From: Isoperla grammatica
Lineage: Eukaryota; Arthropoda; Insecta; Plecoptera; Perlodidae
Length of the DNA: 64,000 nt
Assembly (NCBI GenBank): GCA_945910005.1
Contig: OX246741.1
Location: forward strand, 38,347,746 to 38,411,745
Direction of reading: 5' to 3'
Shown: piece by piece, positions 1 to 10,715 of the stretch
Position numbering within the stretch: position 1 is the first letter of the stretch
Layout of the letters: every line of letters starts with the position of its first letter
Program-made: the position numbers and the translations under genes
Notes under the pieces: generated by a model
What the model saw: only the letters and a program-made list of their open reading frames with translations
The model's database searches: none
Told to the model about the DNA's origin: nothing

Positions 1-563
1 TCCAAAATGTCAAAATAAAGAGTAATATTAATGATAAATACGATCTTGACGATAAATTCGTTACAAAGTATGAAACCTTTAACACCTTAAATAGTTAATT
101 ATATATTTTTCCTATTTTCAAGGATGCCTAACAATTTATATATTATGTATCATTTAATAATTTATATACTTAATTATGTTGACTTTGAGCTGTATAGAGT
201 TTACCCCATTTGTAACTCTCCGTTACCCAAATGCCGAAAAATTTGGTTCTGTTTATGGTAACTTAGGTACACTATCTTTTGTTTTTAACTTGTAAGCCAA
301 CATATATTTGGTGGATGCACCCACCAGGGGTATCCAAATATGACGAAATAAGAAGCAACATTACACAAAAATTCAATTCTGGACAATAATTTAACATTTT
401 TGACGTATGCAATCTTTAATACTTAAAATAATTTACTTAGTAAATTTTTCACTTGAAAGGGTGCATAAAAATTGTATAAACATTATAAGGTTTACTTAGA
501 GTAGATAATATGTAGTTTGGCCAGTATATGACCTCCCATATTTTATTTATTTATATATTAATT
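1..563. other. AT-rich intronic DNA, no gene seen
   Basis: AT-rich sequence upstream of the 80-bp array. It holds a short imperfect hairpin near 301-342 (ATATTTGG ... CCAAATAT). I see no coding signal. By position it should be intron sequence of the SLC17-like gene, since exon A is an internal exon. Confidence 0.5.
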
Positions 564-3500
564 TTCTTTATTCGTGTGACTAAGCAACAGCAGGGAAGTC
601 TGCCGGTACCCTGGAAGTCTGTGCTGACACCAGTACAATAATAGCTTTATTCGTGTTACTTCAGCAACAGCAGGGAAGTCTGCCGGTAACCTGGAAGTCT
701 GTGCTGACACCAGTACAATAATAGCTTTATTCGTGTGACTTCAGCAACAGCAGGGAAGTCTGCCGGTACCTTGGAAGTCTGTGCTGACACCAGTACAATA
801 ATAGCTTTATTCGTGTTACTTCAGCAACAGCAGGGAAGTCTGCCGGTAACCTGGAAGTCTGTGCTGACACCAGTACAATAATAGCTTTATTCGTGTGACT
901 TCAGCAACAGCAGGGAAGTCTGCCGGTACCTTGGAAGTCTGTGCTGACACCAGTACAATAATAGCTTTATTCGTGTTACTTCAGCAACAGCAGGGAAGTC
1001 TGCCGGTACCTTGGAAGTCTGTGCTGACACCAGTACAATAATAGCTTTATTCGTGTTACTTCAGCAACAGCAGGGAAGTCTGCCGGTAACCTGGAAGTCT
1101 GTGCTGACACCAGTACAATAATAGCTTTATTCGTGTGACTTCAGCAACCGCAGGGAAGTCTGCCGGTAACCTGGAAGTCTGTGCTGACACCAGTACAATA
1201 ATAGCTTTATTCGTGTTACTTCAGCAACCGCAGGGAAGCATGCCGGTAACCTGGAAGTCTGTGCTGACACCAGTACAATAATAGCTTTATTCGTGTTACT
1301 TCAGCAACCGCAGGGAAGTCTGCCGGTAACCTGGAAGTCTGTGCTGACACCAGTACAATAATAGCTTTATTCGTGTGACTTCAGCAACAGCAGGGAAGTC
1401 TGCCGGTACCCTGGAAGTCTGTGCTGACACCAGTACAATAATAGCTTTATTCGTGTGACTTCAGCAACAGCAGGGAAGCATGCCGGTAACCTGGAAGTCT
1501 GTGCTGACACCAGTACAATAATAGCTTTATTCGTGTTACTTCAGCAACCGCAGGGAAGTCTGCCGGTAACCTGGAAGTCTGTGCTGACACCAGTACAATA
1601 ATAGCTTTATTCGTGTGACTTCAGCAACAGCAGGGAAGTCTGCCGGTACCTTGGAAGTCTGTGCTGACACCAGTACAATAATAGCTTTATTCGTGTTACT
1701 TCAGCAACAGCAGGGAAGTCTGCCGGTACCTTGGAAGTCTGTGCTGACACCAGTACAATAATAGCTTTATTCGTGTTACTTCAGCAACAGCAGGGAACTC
1801 TGCCGGTAACCTGGAAGTCTGTGCTGACACCAGTATAATAATAGCTTTATTCGTGTGACTTCAGCAACCGCAGGGAAGTCTGCCGGTAACCTGGAAGTCT
1901 GTGCTGACACCAGTACAATAATAGCTTTATTCGTGTTACTTCAGCAACCGCAGGGAAGTCTGCCGGTAACCTGGAAGTCTGTGCTGACACCAGTACAATA
2001 ATAGCTTTATTCGTGTGACTTCAGCAACCGCAGGGAAGTCTGCCGGTAACCTGGAAGTCTGTGCTGACACCAGTACAATAATAGCTTTATTCGTGTGACT
2101 TCAGCAACAGCAGGGAAGTCTGCCGGTACCCTGGAAGTCTGTGCTGACACCAGTACAATAATAGCTTTATTCGTGTTACTTCAGCAACAGCAGGGAAGTC
2201 TGCCGGTACCCTGGAAGTCTGTGCTGACACCAGTACAATAATAGCTTTATTCGTGTTACTTCAGCAACAGCAGGGAAGCATGCCGGTAACCTGGAAGTCT
2301 GTGCTGACACCAGTACAATAATAGCTTTATTCGTGTGACTTCAGCAACAGCAGGGAAGTCTGCCGGTACCTTGGAAGTCTGTGCTGACACCAGTACAATA
2401 ATAGCTTTATTCGTGTGACTTCAGCAACAGCAGGGAAGCATAACGGTACCCTGGAAGTCTGTGCTGACACCAGTACAATAATAGCTTTATTCGTGTGACT
2501 TCAGCAACAGCAGGGAAGTCTGCCGGTACCCTGGAAGTCTGTGCTGACACCAGTACAATAATAGCTTTATTCGTGTGACTTCAGCAACAGCAGGGAAGTC
2601 TGCCGGTACCCTGAAAGTCTGTGCTGACACCAGTACAATAATAGCTTTAGTCGTGTGACTTCAGCAACAGCAGGGAAGTCTGCCGGTACCTTGGAAGTCT
2701 GTGCTGACACCAGTACAATAATAGCTTTATTCGTGTGACTTCAGCAACAGCAGGGAAGTCTGCCGGTACCTTGGAAGTCTGTGCTGACACCAGTACAATA
2801 ATAGCTTTATTCGTGTGACTTCAGCAACAGCAGGGAAGCATGCCGGTACCCTGGAAGTCTGTGCTGACACCAGTACAATAATAGCTTTATTCGTGTGACT
2901 TCAGCAACAGCAGAGAAGTCTGCCGGTACCCTGGAAGTCTGTGCTGACACCAGTACAATAATAGCTTTATTCGTGTGACTTCAGCAACAGCAGGGAAGTC
3001 TGCCGGTACCCTGGAAGTCTGTGCTGACACCAGTACAATAATAGCTTTATTCGTGTGACTTCAGCAACAGCAGAGAAGTCTGCCGGTACCCTGGAAGTCT
3101 GTGCTGACACCAGTACAATAATAGCTTTATTCGTGTGACTTCAGCAACAGCAGGGAAGTCTGCCGGTAACCTGGAAGTCTGTGCTGACACCAGTACAATA
3201 ATAGCTTTATTCGTGTGACTTCAGCAACAGCAGGGAAGTCTGCCGGTACCTTGGAAGTCTGTGCTGACACCAGTACAATAATAGCTTTATTCGTGTGACT
3301 TCAGCAACAGCAGGGAAGTCTGCCGGTACCCTGAAAGGATGTGCTGACACCAGTACAATAATAGCTTTATTCGTGTGACTTCAGCAACAGCAGGGAAGCA
3401 TGCCGGTACCCTGAAAGGATGTGCTGACACCAGTACAATAATAGCTTTATTCGTGTGATTTCAGCAACAGCAGGGAAGTCTGCCGGTACCCTGGAAGTCT

Positions 3501-4513
3501 GTGCTGACACCAGTACAATAATAGCTTTATTCGTGTGACTTCAGCAACAGCAGGGAAGCATGCCGGTAACCTGGAAGTCTGTGCTGACACCAGTACAATA
3601 ATAGCTTTATTCGTGTGACTTCAGCAACAGCAGGGAAGCATGCCGGTAACCTGGAAGTCTGTGCTGACACCAGTACAATAATAGCTTTATTCGTGTGACT
3701 TCAGCAACAGCAGGGAAGCATGCCGGTAACCTGGAAGTCTGTGCTGACACCAGTACAATAATAGCTTTATTCGTGTGACTTCAGCAACAGCAGGGAAGCA
3801 TGCCGGTACCCTGGAAGTCTGTGCTGACACCAGTACAATAATAGCTTTATTCGTGTGACTTCAGCAACAGCAGGGAAGCATGCCGGTAACCTGGAAGTCT
3901 GTGCTGACACCAGTACAATAATAGCTTTATTCGTGTGACTTCAGCAACCGCAGGGAAGCATGCCGGTAACCTGGAAGTCTGTGCTGACACCAGTACAATA
4001 ATAGCTTTATTCGTGTGACTTCAGCAACAGCAGGGAAGCATGCCGGTACCCTGGAAGTCTGTGCTGACACCAGTACAATAATAGCTTTATTCGTGTGACT
4101 TCAGCAACAGCAGGGAAGCATGCCGGTACCCTGGAAGTCTGTGCTGACACCAGTACAATAATAGCTTTATTCGTGTGACTTCAGCAACAGCAGGGAAGTC
4201 TGCCGGTACCCTGGAAGTCTGTGCTGACACCAGTACAATAATAGCTTTATTCGTGTGACTTCAGCAACAGCAGGGAAGTCTGCCGGTAACCTGGAAGTCT
4301 GTGCTGACACCAGTACAATAATAGCTTTATTCGTGTGACTTCAGCAACAGCAGGGAAGTCTGCCGGTACCCTGGAAGTCTGTGCTGACACCAGTACAATA
4401 ATAGCTTTATTCGTGTGACTTCAGCAACAGCAGGGAAGTCTGCCGGTACCCTGAAAGTCTGTGCTGACACCAGTACAATAATAGCTTTATTCGTGTGACT
4501 TCAGCAACAGCAG
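564..4513 (+). repeat. 80-bp minisatellite made from the exon A splice junction
   Basis: Fifty copies of an 80-bp unit, counting the terminal copy that is the real exon edge; the marker TGCCGGTA recurs from 601 to 4521, exactly 49 x 80 bp with no net indel. Each unit has 45 nt of intron-like sequence ending TTCAGCAACAGCAG, then 35 nt identical or nearly identical to the start of exon A (GGAAGTCTGCCGG...GTGCTGAC). The final copy continues into exon A coding sequence instead of into ACCAGTACAATAATAG. Variants (CAACAG/CAACCG, GGTACC/GGTAAC, AAGTC/AAGCA) are shared among neighbouring copies, as expected of unequal exchange or conversion. In exon frame each unit reaches TAA after about 15 codons, so a spliced upstream copy would truncate the protein. 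Confidence 0.93.
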
Positions 4514-4666
4514 GGAAGTCTGCCGGTACCCTGGAAGTCTGTGCTGACTTCGTTGCAGTTCTGGTTGGGCTGTGTCGCAGCTTTTGGTAACGACTGGGGC
4601 TTCCACACGTTCACAACCCTCGTGCCCAAATACATCAGTAGCTCTCTGGGCTTCGATCTACAGAAG
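4514..4666 (+). CDS. SLC17-like transporter, exon A (TM7 region)
   Basis: This exon has 51 codons. It contains VPWKSVLTSLQFW, then FGNDWGFHTFTTLVPKY, then a loop ending GFDLQK. The PWKSxLTS and NDWGFxT motifs are characteristic of SLC17 members at the start of and within TM7. The donor CAGAAG|GTAAGT is strong. The acceptor is ambiguous: three in-phase AGs (ending 4504, 4510, 4513) lie in TCAGCAACAGCAG, so the exon may start at 4505, 4511 or 4514 and differ by up to three residues (QQQ). The first 35 nt are the last copy of the upstream 80-bp array. No stop or frameshift is present. The preceding exon is outside the window. Confidence 0.9.
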
Positions 4667-5127
4667 GTAAGTGTTGATCACACTTGTGTCGTATTTATCT
4701 GTAGGCCTACACATCTATAAGGACTACCCAGATGAACATGCCAGTTAAGTATATGATTTGGTTATGGTTGGTATGGAGTTTGTTTTTCTTAAGGAAAAAT
4801 GCATTCAGACAGAATGACTATGGACTAATAACAAGAAAACAAAACACTGCCCCCCATATCTTGCAAAGACATACATGACGACTTTGAAAGATGGCAGTCT
4901 TCGAGTGTTTTGACAAGGGTGTAGCGCACTCTTCCCGTAAAAATTAGTACTATGGCTTGGGCGTGTGGATCAGAAACTGTTCTCTGTTGTCACGAAGTTG
5001 AAAATGGATGAAGACATGAATGATATCGCCAAAGTCACTCGTTTTCGGAATTCATTTTTAATAGTAACTAATATCGACTGATAATTAGGCTGTATAGCAG
5101 ACGACGTGAAACTTTTATTTAAAATTA
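4667..5127 (+). other. start of intron A-B, no gene seen
   Basis: Intron sequence after exon A with no recognisable coding or repeat content until the MITE at 5128. The open frames here are short and unconvincing. Confidence 0.5.
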
Positions 5128-5232
5128 GGTTCGTTTTATTTACCGTCACTTTGTACTTTTTGACATTTACCCCATGAAATAACATGGAGTGAGTGCAAAA
5201 AGTACAAAAGGTGTGGCCAAATCAAACGAACC
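5128..5232. mobile_element. 105-bp MITE with TA duplication (copy 1)
   Basis: A small palindromic element begins GGTTCGTTTTATTT and ends AAATCAAACGAACC, so its termini are inverted repeats. It is flanked by TA on both sides (5126-5127 and 5233-5234). A second copy lies at 56998-57104, also flanked by TA. The TA duplication suggests a Tc1/mariner-mobilised MITE (inference). It has no coding capacity. Confidence 0.75.
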
Positions 5233-5569
5233 TATTGTTAACCTGACTCGGATGGTACGATTTTCATTGGTTGAACTACTGTGACGTTCCACTCAGCGAT
5301 TGGTTGTTACTAACGCTTAACAATCGTGAATAACAAATAATGAACTTTCTTAATCACTCGGTCTTAAACACTAATCATTAGTAAAGTGTGTGAACGCTTC
5401 AATGAAAATCGCATGCTTCAACATTCTTTTTGTGTGTGACCCCGCCTTAATAAGACAAATCCTATCTGTACTTAGCTTGGCAGTCGATTGTGCATCTGAC
5501 CTAGCCTCGACATTCACAACCACAAGAATACGTTAAAAATTAACTGAGAATGTTAAAAGACTATGATGC

Positions 5570-5659
5570 AATGAGGCAGTTCACAATGAGGCAGTTCACA
5601 ATAGGGCAGTTTCCAATGGGGAAGTTCTCAATGGGGCAGTTCACAATGGGGCAGTCCAG
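5570..5659. repeat. 15-bp tandem repeat, six copies
   Basis: Six adjacent copies of a 15-mer close to AATGGGGCAGTTCAC with substitutions, 90 bp in all. No coding role is apparent. Confidence 0.8.
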
Positions 5660-5673
5660 TTTATAACATGGTC

Positions 5674-5950
5674 CTGGATGGCGAGCACCGTCCCTTCAGT
5701 CTCGGCGCTGGCATCCACTCGGTCGACGAAGCAGCGTCAAGATGCTCCGACTCCAACCTTGCTACAAACCTCCCGTGCAGCTCCTTGCCTCGCCAGTCCG
5801 TCTTGCGCTCCTCTGCAGTTGGGTGTGTGAACTAGACATCATCAGCAACGTGCAGGTTGAGTGGCTCCACACGAAGGTACTTCCTCGGTATGCATTCTAC
5901 AAAGTCTGGTCGACACTTGAGAAAGTAATTCCTCATACTCGCGCACTGTC
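5674..5950 (-). pseudogene. fragment of an RLE-type LINE ORF (C-terminal part)
   Basis: On the minus strand one frame reads MRNYFLKCRPDF, later VEPLNL, a stop, then ELHGRFV and STEWM. These line up with LRKYFYTKCPHS, LSPLNL, ELLKDSV and SNKWLTSGD in the better preserved element at 10.7-14.2 kb. It is therefore a relic of the same retrotransposon group (between the reverse transcriptase and the zinc-finger/endonuclease part) but a different subfamily. It has at least one in-frame stop and a frameshift where it meets the 65-bp array. The + strand open frame at 5742-6107 is a shadow. Confidence 0.65.
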
Positions 5951-7965
5951 TCTTGCAGGGGTCTCCAGGCCAAGTAAGCCTAGACCAGCCTCATTCCGTG
6001 GCAGGTACAAACGTCTCTTGCAGGGGCCTCCAGGCCAAGTAAGCCTCGACCAGCCTCATTCCGTGGCAGGTACAAACGTATCTTGCAGGGGCCTCCAGGC
6101 CAAGTAAGCCTCGACCAGCCTCATTCCGTGGCAGGTACAAACGTCTCTTGCAGGGGCCTCCAGGCCAAGTAAGCCTAGACCAGCCTCATTCCGTGGCAGG
6201 TACAAACGTCTCTTGCAAGGGCCTCCAGGCCAAGTAAGCCTAGACCAGCCTCATTGCGTGGCAGGTACAAACGTCTCTTGCAGGGGCCTCCAGGCCAAGT
6301 AAGCCTAGACCAGCCTCATTCCGTGGCAGGTACAAACGTCTCTTGCAGGGGCCTCCAGGCCAAGTAAGCCTAGACCAGCCTCATTCCGTGGCAGGTACAA
6401 ACGTCTCCTGCAGGGGCCTCCAGGCCAAGTAAGCCTAGACCAGCCTCATTCCGTGGCAGGTACAAACGTCTCCTGCAGGGGCCTCCAGGCCAAGTAAGCC
6501 TAGACCAGCCTCATTCCGTGGCAGGTACAAACGTCTCTTGCAGGGGCCTCCAGGCCAAGTAAGCCTAGACCAGCCTCATTCCGTGGCAGGTACAAACGTC
6601 TCTTGCAGGGGCCTCCAGGCCAAGTAAGCCTAGACCAGCCTCATTCCGTGGCAGGTACAAACGTCTCCTGCAGGGGCCTCCAGGCCAAGTAAGCCTAGAC
6701 TAGCCTCATTCCGTGGCAGGTACAAACGTCTCTTGCAGGGGCCTCCAGGCCAAGTAAGCCTAGACCAGCCTCATTCCGTGGCAGGTACAAACGTCTCCTG
6801 CAGGGGCCTCCAGGCCAAGTAAGCCTAGACTAGCCTCATTCCGTGGCAGGTACAAACGTCTCTTGCAGGGGCCTCCAGGCCAAGTAAGCCTAGACCAGCC
6901 TCATTCCGTGGCAGGTACAAACGTCTCTTGCAGGGGCCTCCAGGCCAAGTAACCCTAGACCAGCCTCATTCCGTGGCAGGTACAAACGTCTCTTGCAGGG
7001 GCCTCCAGGCCAAGTAAGCCTCGACCAGCCTCATTCCGTGGCAGGTACAAACGTCTCTTGCAGGGGTCTCCAGGCCAAGTAAGCCTAGACTAGCCTCATT
7101 CCGTGGCAGGTACAAACGTCTCCTGCAGGGGCCTCCAGGCCAAGTAAGCCTAGACTAGCCTCATTCCGTGGCAGGTACAAACGTATCTTGCAGGGGCCTC
7201 CAGGCCAAGTAAGCCTAGACCAGCCTCATTCCGTGGCAGGTACAAACGTCTCTTGCAGGGGCCTCCAGGCCAAGTAAGCCTAGACCAGCCTCATTCCGTG
7301 GCAGGTACAAACGTCTCTTGCAGGGGCCTCCAGGCCAAGTAAGCCTAGACCAGCCTCATTCCGTGGCAGGTACAAACGTCTCTTGCAGGGGCCTCCAGGC
7401 CAAGTAAGCCAAGACCAGCCTCATTCCGTGGCAGGTACAAACGTCTCTTGCAGGGGCCTCCAGGCCAAGTAAGCCTAGACCAGCCTCATTCCGTGGCAGG
7501 TACAAACGTCTCTTGCAGGGGCCTCCAGGCCAAGTAAGCCTAGACCAGCCTCATTCCGTGGCAGGTACAAACGTCTCTTGCAGGGGCCTCCAGGCCAAGT
7601 AAGCCTAGACCAGCCTCATTCCGTGGCAGGTACAAACGTCTCTTGCAGGGGCCTCCAGGCCAAGTAAGCCTAGACCAGCCTCATTGCGTGGCAGGTACAA
7701 ACGTATCTTGCAGGGGCCTCCAGGCCAAGTAAGCCTCGACCAGCCTCATTCCGTGGCAGGTACAAACGTCTCTTGCAGGGGCCTCCAGGCCAAGTAAGCC
7801 TAGACCAGCCTCATTCCGTGGCAGGTACAAACGTCTCTTGCAGGGGCCTCCAGGCCAAGTAAGCCTAGACCAGCCTCATTGCGTGGCAGGTACAAACGTC
7901 TCTTGCAGGGGCCTCCAGGCCAAGTAAGCCTAGACCAGCCTCATTGCGTGGCAGGTACAAACGTT
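5951..7965 (-). repeat. 65-bp minisatellite derived from LINE coding sequence
   Basis: Thirty-one copies of a 65-bp unit; the marker CCAAGTAAGCC recurs from 5970 to 7920, exactly 30 x 65 bp. Read on the minus strand, one unit encodes RLYLPRNEAGLGLLGLEAP, which matches the conserved RVTLPREKGGRGLIDL motif of the R4-like LINE nearby, and the array sits directly 5' of the matching LINE fragment. The unit length is not a multiple of three, so the array is not one reading frame. On the + strand each unit contains CTCTTGCAG followed 15 nt later by GTAAGCC, which resembles an acceptor and donor framing a micro-exon. Confidence 0.9.
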
Positions 7966-8307
7966 GCATTGAAAAGCGTGGATGATGCATCCGGAACTTT
8001 GTCAGCGTCGTGCGAATCTTTCTATCAAAAGCCTAAAGAGCTGTGATTGAACACCTCAACACCCCAAACGTGTTACTGCGACGGGGGCTGCCCAGGAGTT
8101 GATTGCGGCGATCTTGTTGCGGTCAAAACCGGTGTTTACATGTTATATACCTTATTTAACTTCACTAATAACATGTTCTACTAGTTTAAAGTAAACAGTC
8201 ATCAATCTTGGCCAAAGCCGGTGTTTACATGTTATACGAACAATACGGATGTAATGTCAAATATTTCCATGAGGTAACTTGTTCAACTACAGTCGTTATC
8301 GTCTTCT
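7966..8307 (-). mobile_element. 3'-UTR remnants of the R4-like LINE
   Basis: Two related blocks, near 8118 and 8208, carry CGGTCAAAACCGG- or GGCCAAAGCCGG-like words followed by TGTTTACATGTTATA. They resemble the sequence at 8540-8610 and 10105-10175 that forms the 3' end of both LINE copies. They are probably old 3' ends. No coding sequence is seen. Confidence 0.45.
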
Positions 8308-8520
<213 letters not shown>

Positions 8521-9984
8521 ATTGTTGCAATACATACAAACTCGGTCAAAACCGGCATAAACATGTTGTACGGTCACAAATGTCAAGTATTTCCATGTGT
8601 TTACCTTATTAAAATCTACTTAGAACTACTTAATATATCATTGTCCATACTATTTTTTCCGAACTACTTAATATATCATTGTCCATACTATTTTTTCCAA
8701 ACCGAACTGTGGATGCTATGTACGGTCGTGGCCGATTTGTACTCATCCCAGCATTCGCTCTTTGTACAGTGGAAACCACGAAAACCACCATCGGGATGGA
8801 AAACTTCTTGAAGTCTTCATTCTTCTTAGTTCAAAAATTTTCGCACTATCCTACACGTGTTCAAAATAATTGCTTTTTGCATCTCGATGTATATGTTCGG
8901 TTGGAGACCAATTAGTTTAATGCTGTCATGGAGTTTACGTGGAACAATGCCATTTGCTGATATAATTAACGGTATAACAGTTACATTATTCTGATTCCAC
9001 AACCTTTTTATTTCAATAGATAATTCCTTATATCTGTTTATCTTTTCTCGCCAAGTTGTCTCTACATTGTGGCATAAAGGGACGGCAACATCAATTAAAA
9101 TCGTTTCTTGTTTCTTCTTGACAATAAATATAATATCCGGTCTATTGTGATGTATGGTTTGGTCTGTTATAACTGCCCGGTCGTAATACAATTTGTAGTC
9201 TTTACTATCTAATACCTTTTCAGGCTTGTATTTGTAATACGCAGTAGTTGTGTTTATAAGTTTATACTTCATGGCTTATTTTTGATGTATAATGTTTGCA
9301 GCTTGGTTATGCCTATGAAGATAATCTGTTTGACAAAGCATTTTGCACCCAGATACGATATGTTCAATTGTTTCGCCGTTCATATTACATTTTCTACATT
9401 TATCTTCCACTGTGACGTCTTTCAGTATGTATTTTTTGTAATTGTTAGTCTTGATTACTTTATCTTGAATAGCGATCATAAATCCCTCTGTTTCGCTGAA
9501 AATGTCCCCGGACGTTAACCATTTGTTCGATGCTACCCTATCGACGCTATTCTTAAGAAGTTCTTTATAATGTCTGCTATGTAACGTCTTTTCTGATATT
9601 CTGATCTCTTTTGCTGTGTCAGAATTTAGTTTTTGAAGCATGTTTAAATTTCCGTCATTTAAATTGAGGGGAGAAAGCGACTTATCTGCCGATACTATAG
9701 CACTATGAAGTTGTGAATGTGGGCATTTTGTATAAAAGTACTTTCTTAGAGTTTCAATTTGTTTATAATATAAATTATTTAAATCAATCAAGCCTCTTCC
9801 CCCTTTTTCTCTAGGTAGAGTCACTCGTTCTATTGCTGACTTAGGGTGATGACTTCTGTATTTGGTGAATGTTGTGCGGGTGAGAATTTCTAGGGCATGA
9901 AGTTCTGTCTGTGTCCAGTTAATAATTCCAAATGAATATGTAAGTACCGGTATAGCATAAGTGTTAATTGCTTTGATCTTGTTT
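8521..9984 (-). mobile_element. R4/Dong-like LINE, 5'-truncated copy 1
   Basis: This segment is closely similar to 10087-11880 but lacks everything 5' of position 9984. At that point copy 2 continues TTTTTACCATTC while this copy runs into ATT repeats. It keeps the 3' UTR and the C-terminal part of the ORF. Its 3' UTR contains a 38-bp direct duplication (GAACTACTTAATATATCATT...) that copy 2 lacks; copy 2 has a TTC expansion at the equivalent place. Both ends abut ATT tracts. Confidence 0.85.
8826..9976 (-). pseudogene. R4-like LINE ORF C-terminus, truncated copy
   Basis: The frame runs from about 9976 to 8826 on the minus strand and includes GIINWTQTELHA, the LPREKGGRGLIDL motif, the CRKC..H..C zinc knuckle and the RPDII...LIDVAVP restriction-like endonuclease motif. 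A nonsense change (TTA in copy 2, TAA here) near 9273-9275 splits it between the zinc knuckle and the endonuclease. The reverse transcriptase is missing through 5' truncation, so the copy cannot be autonomous. Confidence 0.85.
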
Positions 9985-10005
9985 TTTTGTATTATTATTA
10001 TTATA

Positions 10006-10040
<35 letters not shown>

Positions 10041-10086
10041 TATTTTTACTTTTATTATTTTTATTATTATTATTATTATTATTATT
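9985..10086. repeat. (ATT)n tract between the two LINE copies
   Basis: About 95 bp of interrupted ATT (with ATTTTTAC and ACTATT). It is at once the 3' tail of full-length copy 2 and the 5' boundary of truncated copy 1. Confidence 0.85.
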
Positions 10087-10206
10087 TAATTGTCCAATAC
10101 ATACAAACTCGGTCAAAACCGGCATGAACATGTTGTACGGACACAAATGTCAAGTATTTCCATGTGTTTACCTTATTAAAATCTACTTAGAACTACTTAA
10201 TATATC

Positions 10207-10525
10207 TTCTTCTTCTTCTTCTTCTTCTTCTTCTTCTTCTTCTTCTTCTTCTTCTTCTTCTTCTTCTTCTTCTTCTTCTTCTTCTTCTTCTTCTTCTTCT
10301 TCTTCTTCTTCTTCTTCTTCTTCTTCTTCTTCTTCTTCTTCTTCTTCTTCTTCTTCTTCTTCTTCTTCTTCTTCTTCTTCTTCTTCTTCTTCTTCTTCTT
10401 CTTCTTCTTCTTCTTCTTCTTCTTCTTCTTCTTCTTCTTCTTCTTCTTCTTCTTCTTCTTCTTCTTCTTCTTCTTCTTCTTCTTCTTCTTCTTCTTCTTC
10501 TTCTTCTTCTTCTTCTTCTTCTTCT
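10207..10525. repeat. (TTC)n expansion in the LINE 3' UTR
   Basis: About 106 uninterrupted TTC units, absent from the matching place in copy 1. The poly-Ser, poly-Arg and poly-Lys open frames across it are artefacts. Confidence 0.95.
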
Positions 10526-10715
10526 GCTTCTCAAATGCCCACATTTGGCTATACTACTTAATATATCTTTGTCCACATTATTTTTTCCAAACCGAACTGT
10601 GGATGCTATGTACTGTCGTGGCCGATTTGTACTCATCCCAGCATTCGCTCTTTGTACGGTGGAAACCACGAAAACCACCATCGGGATGGAGAACTTCTTG
10701 AAGTCTTCATTCTTC

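Noticed and set aside
564..7965. CRISPR-like array
   Set aside because: Units are contiguous with no unique spacers, and the setting is eukaryotic.
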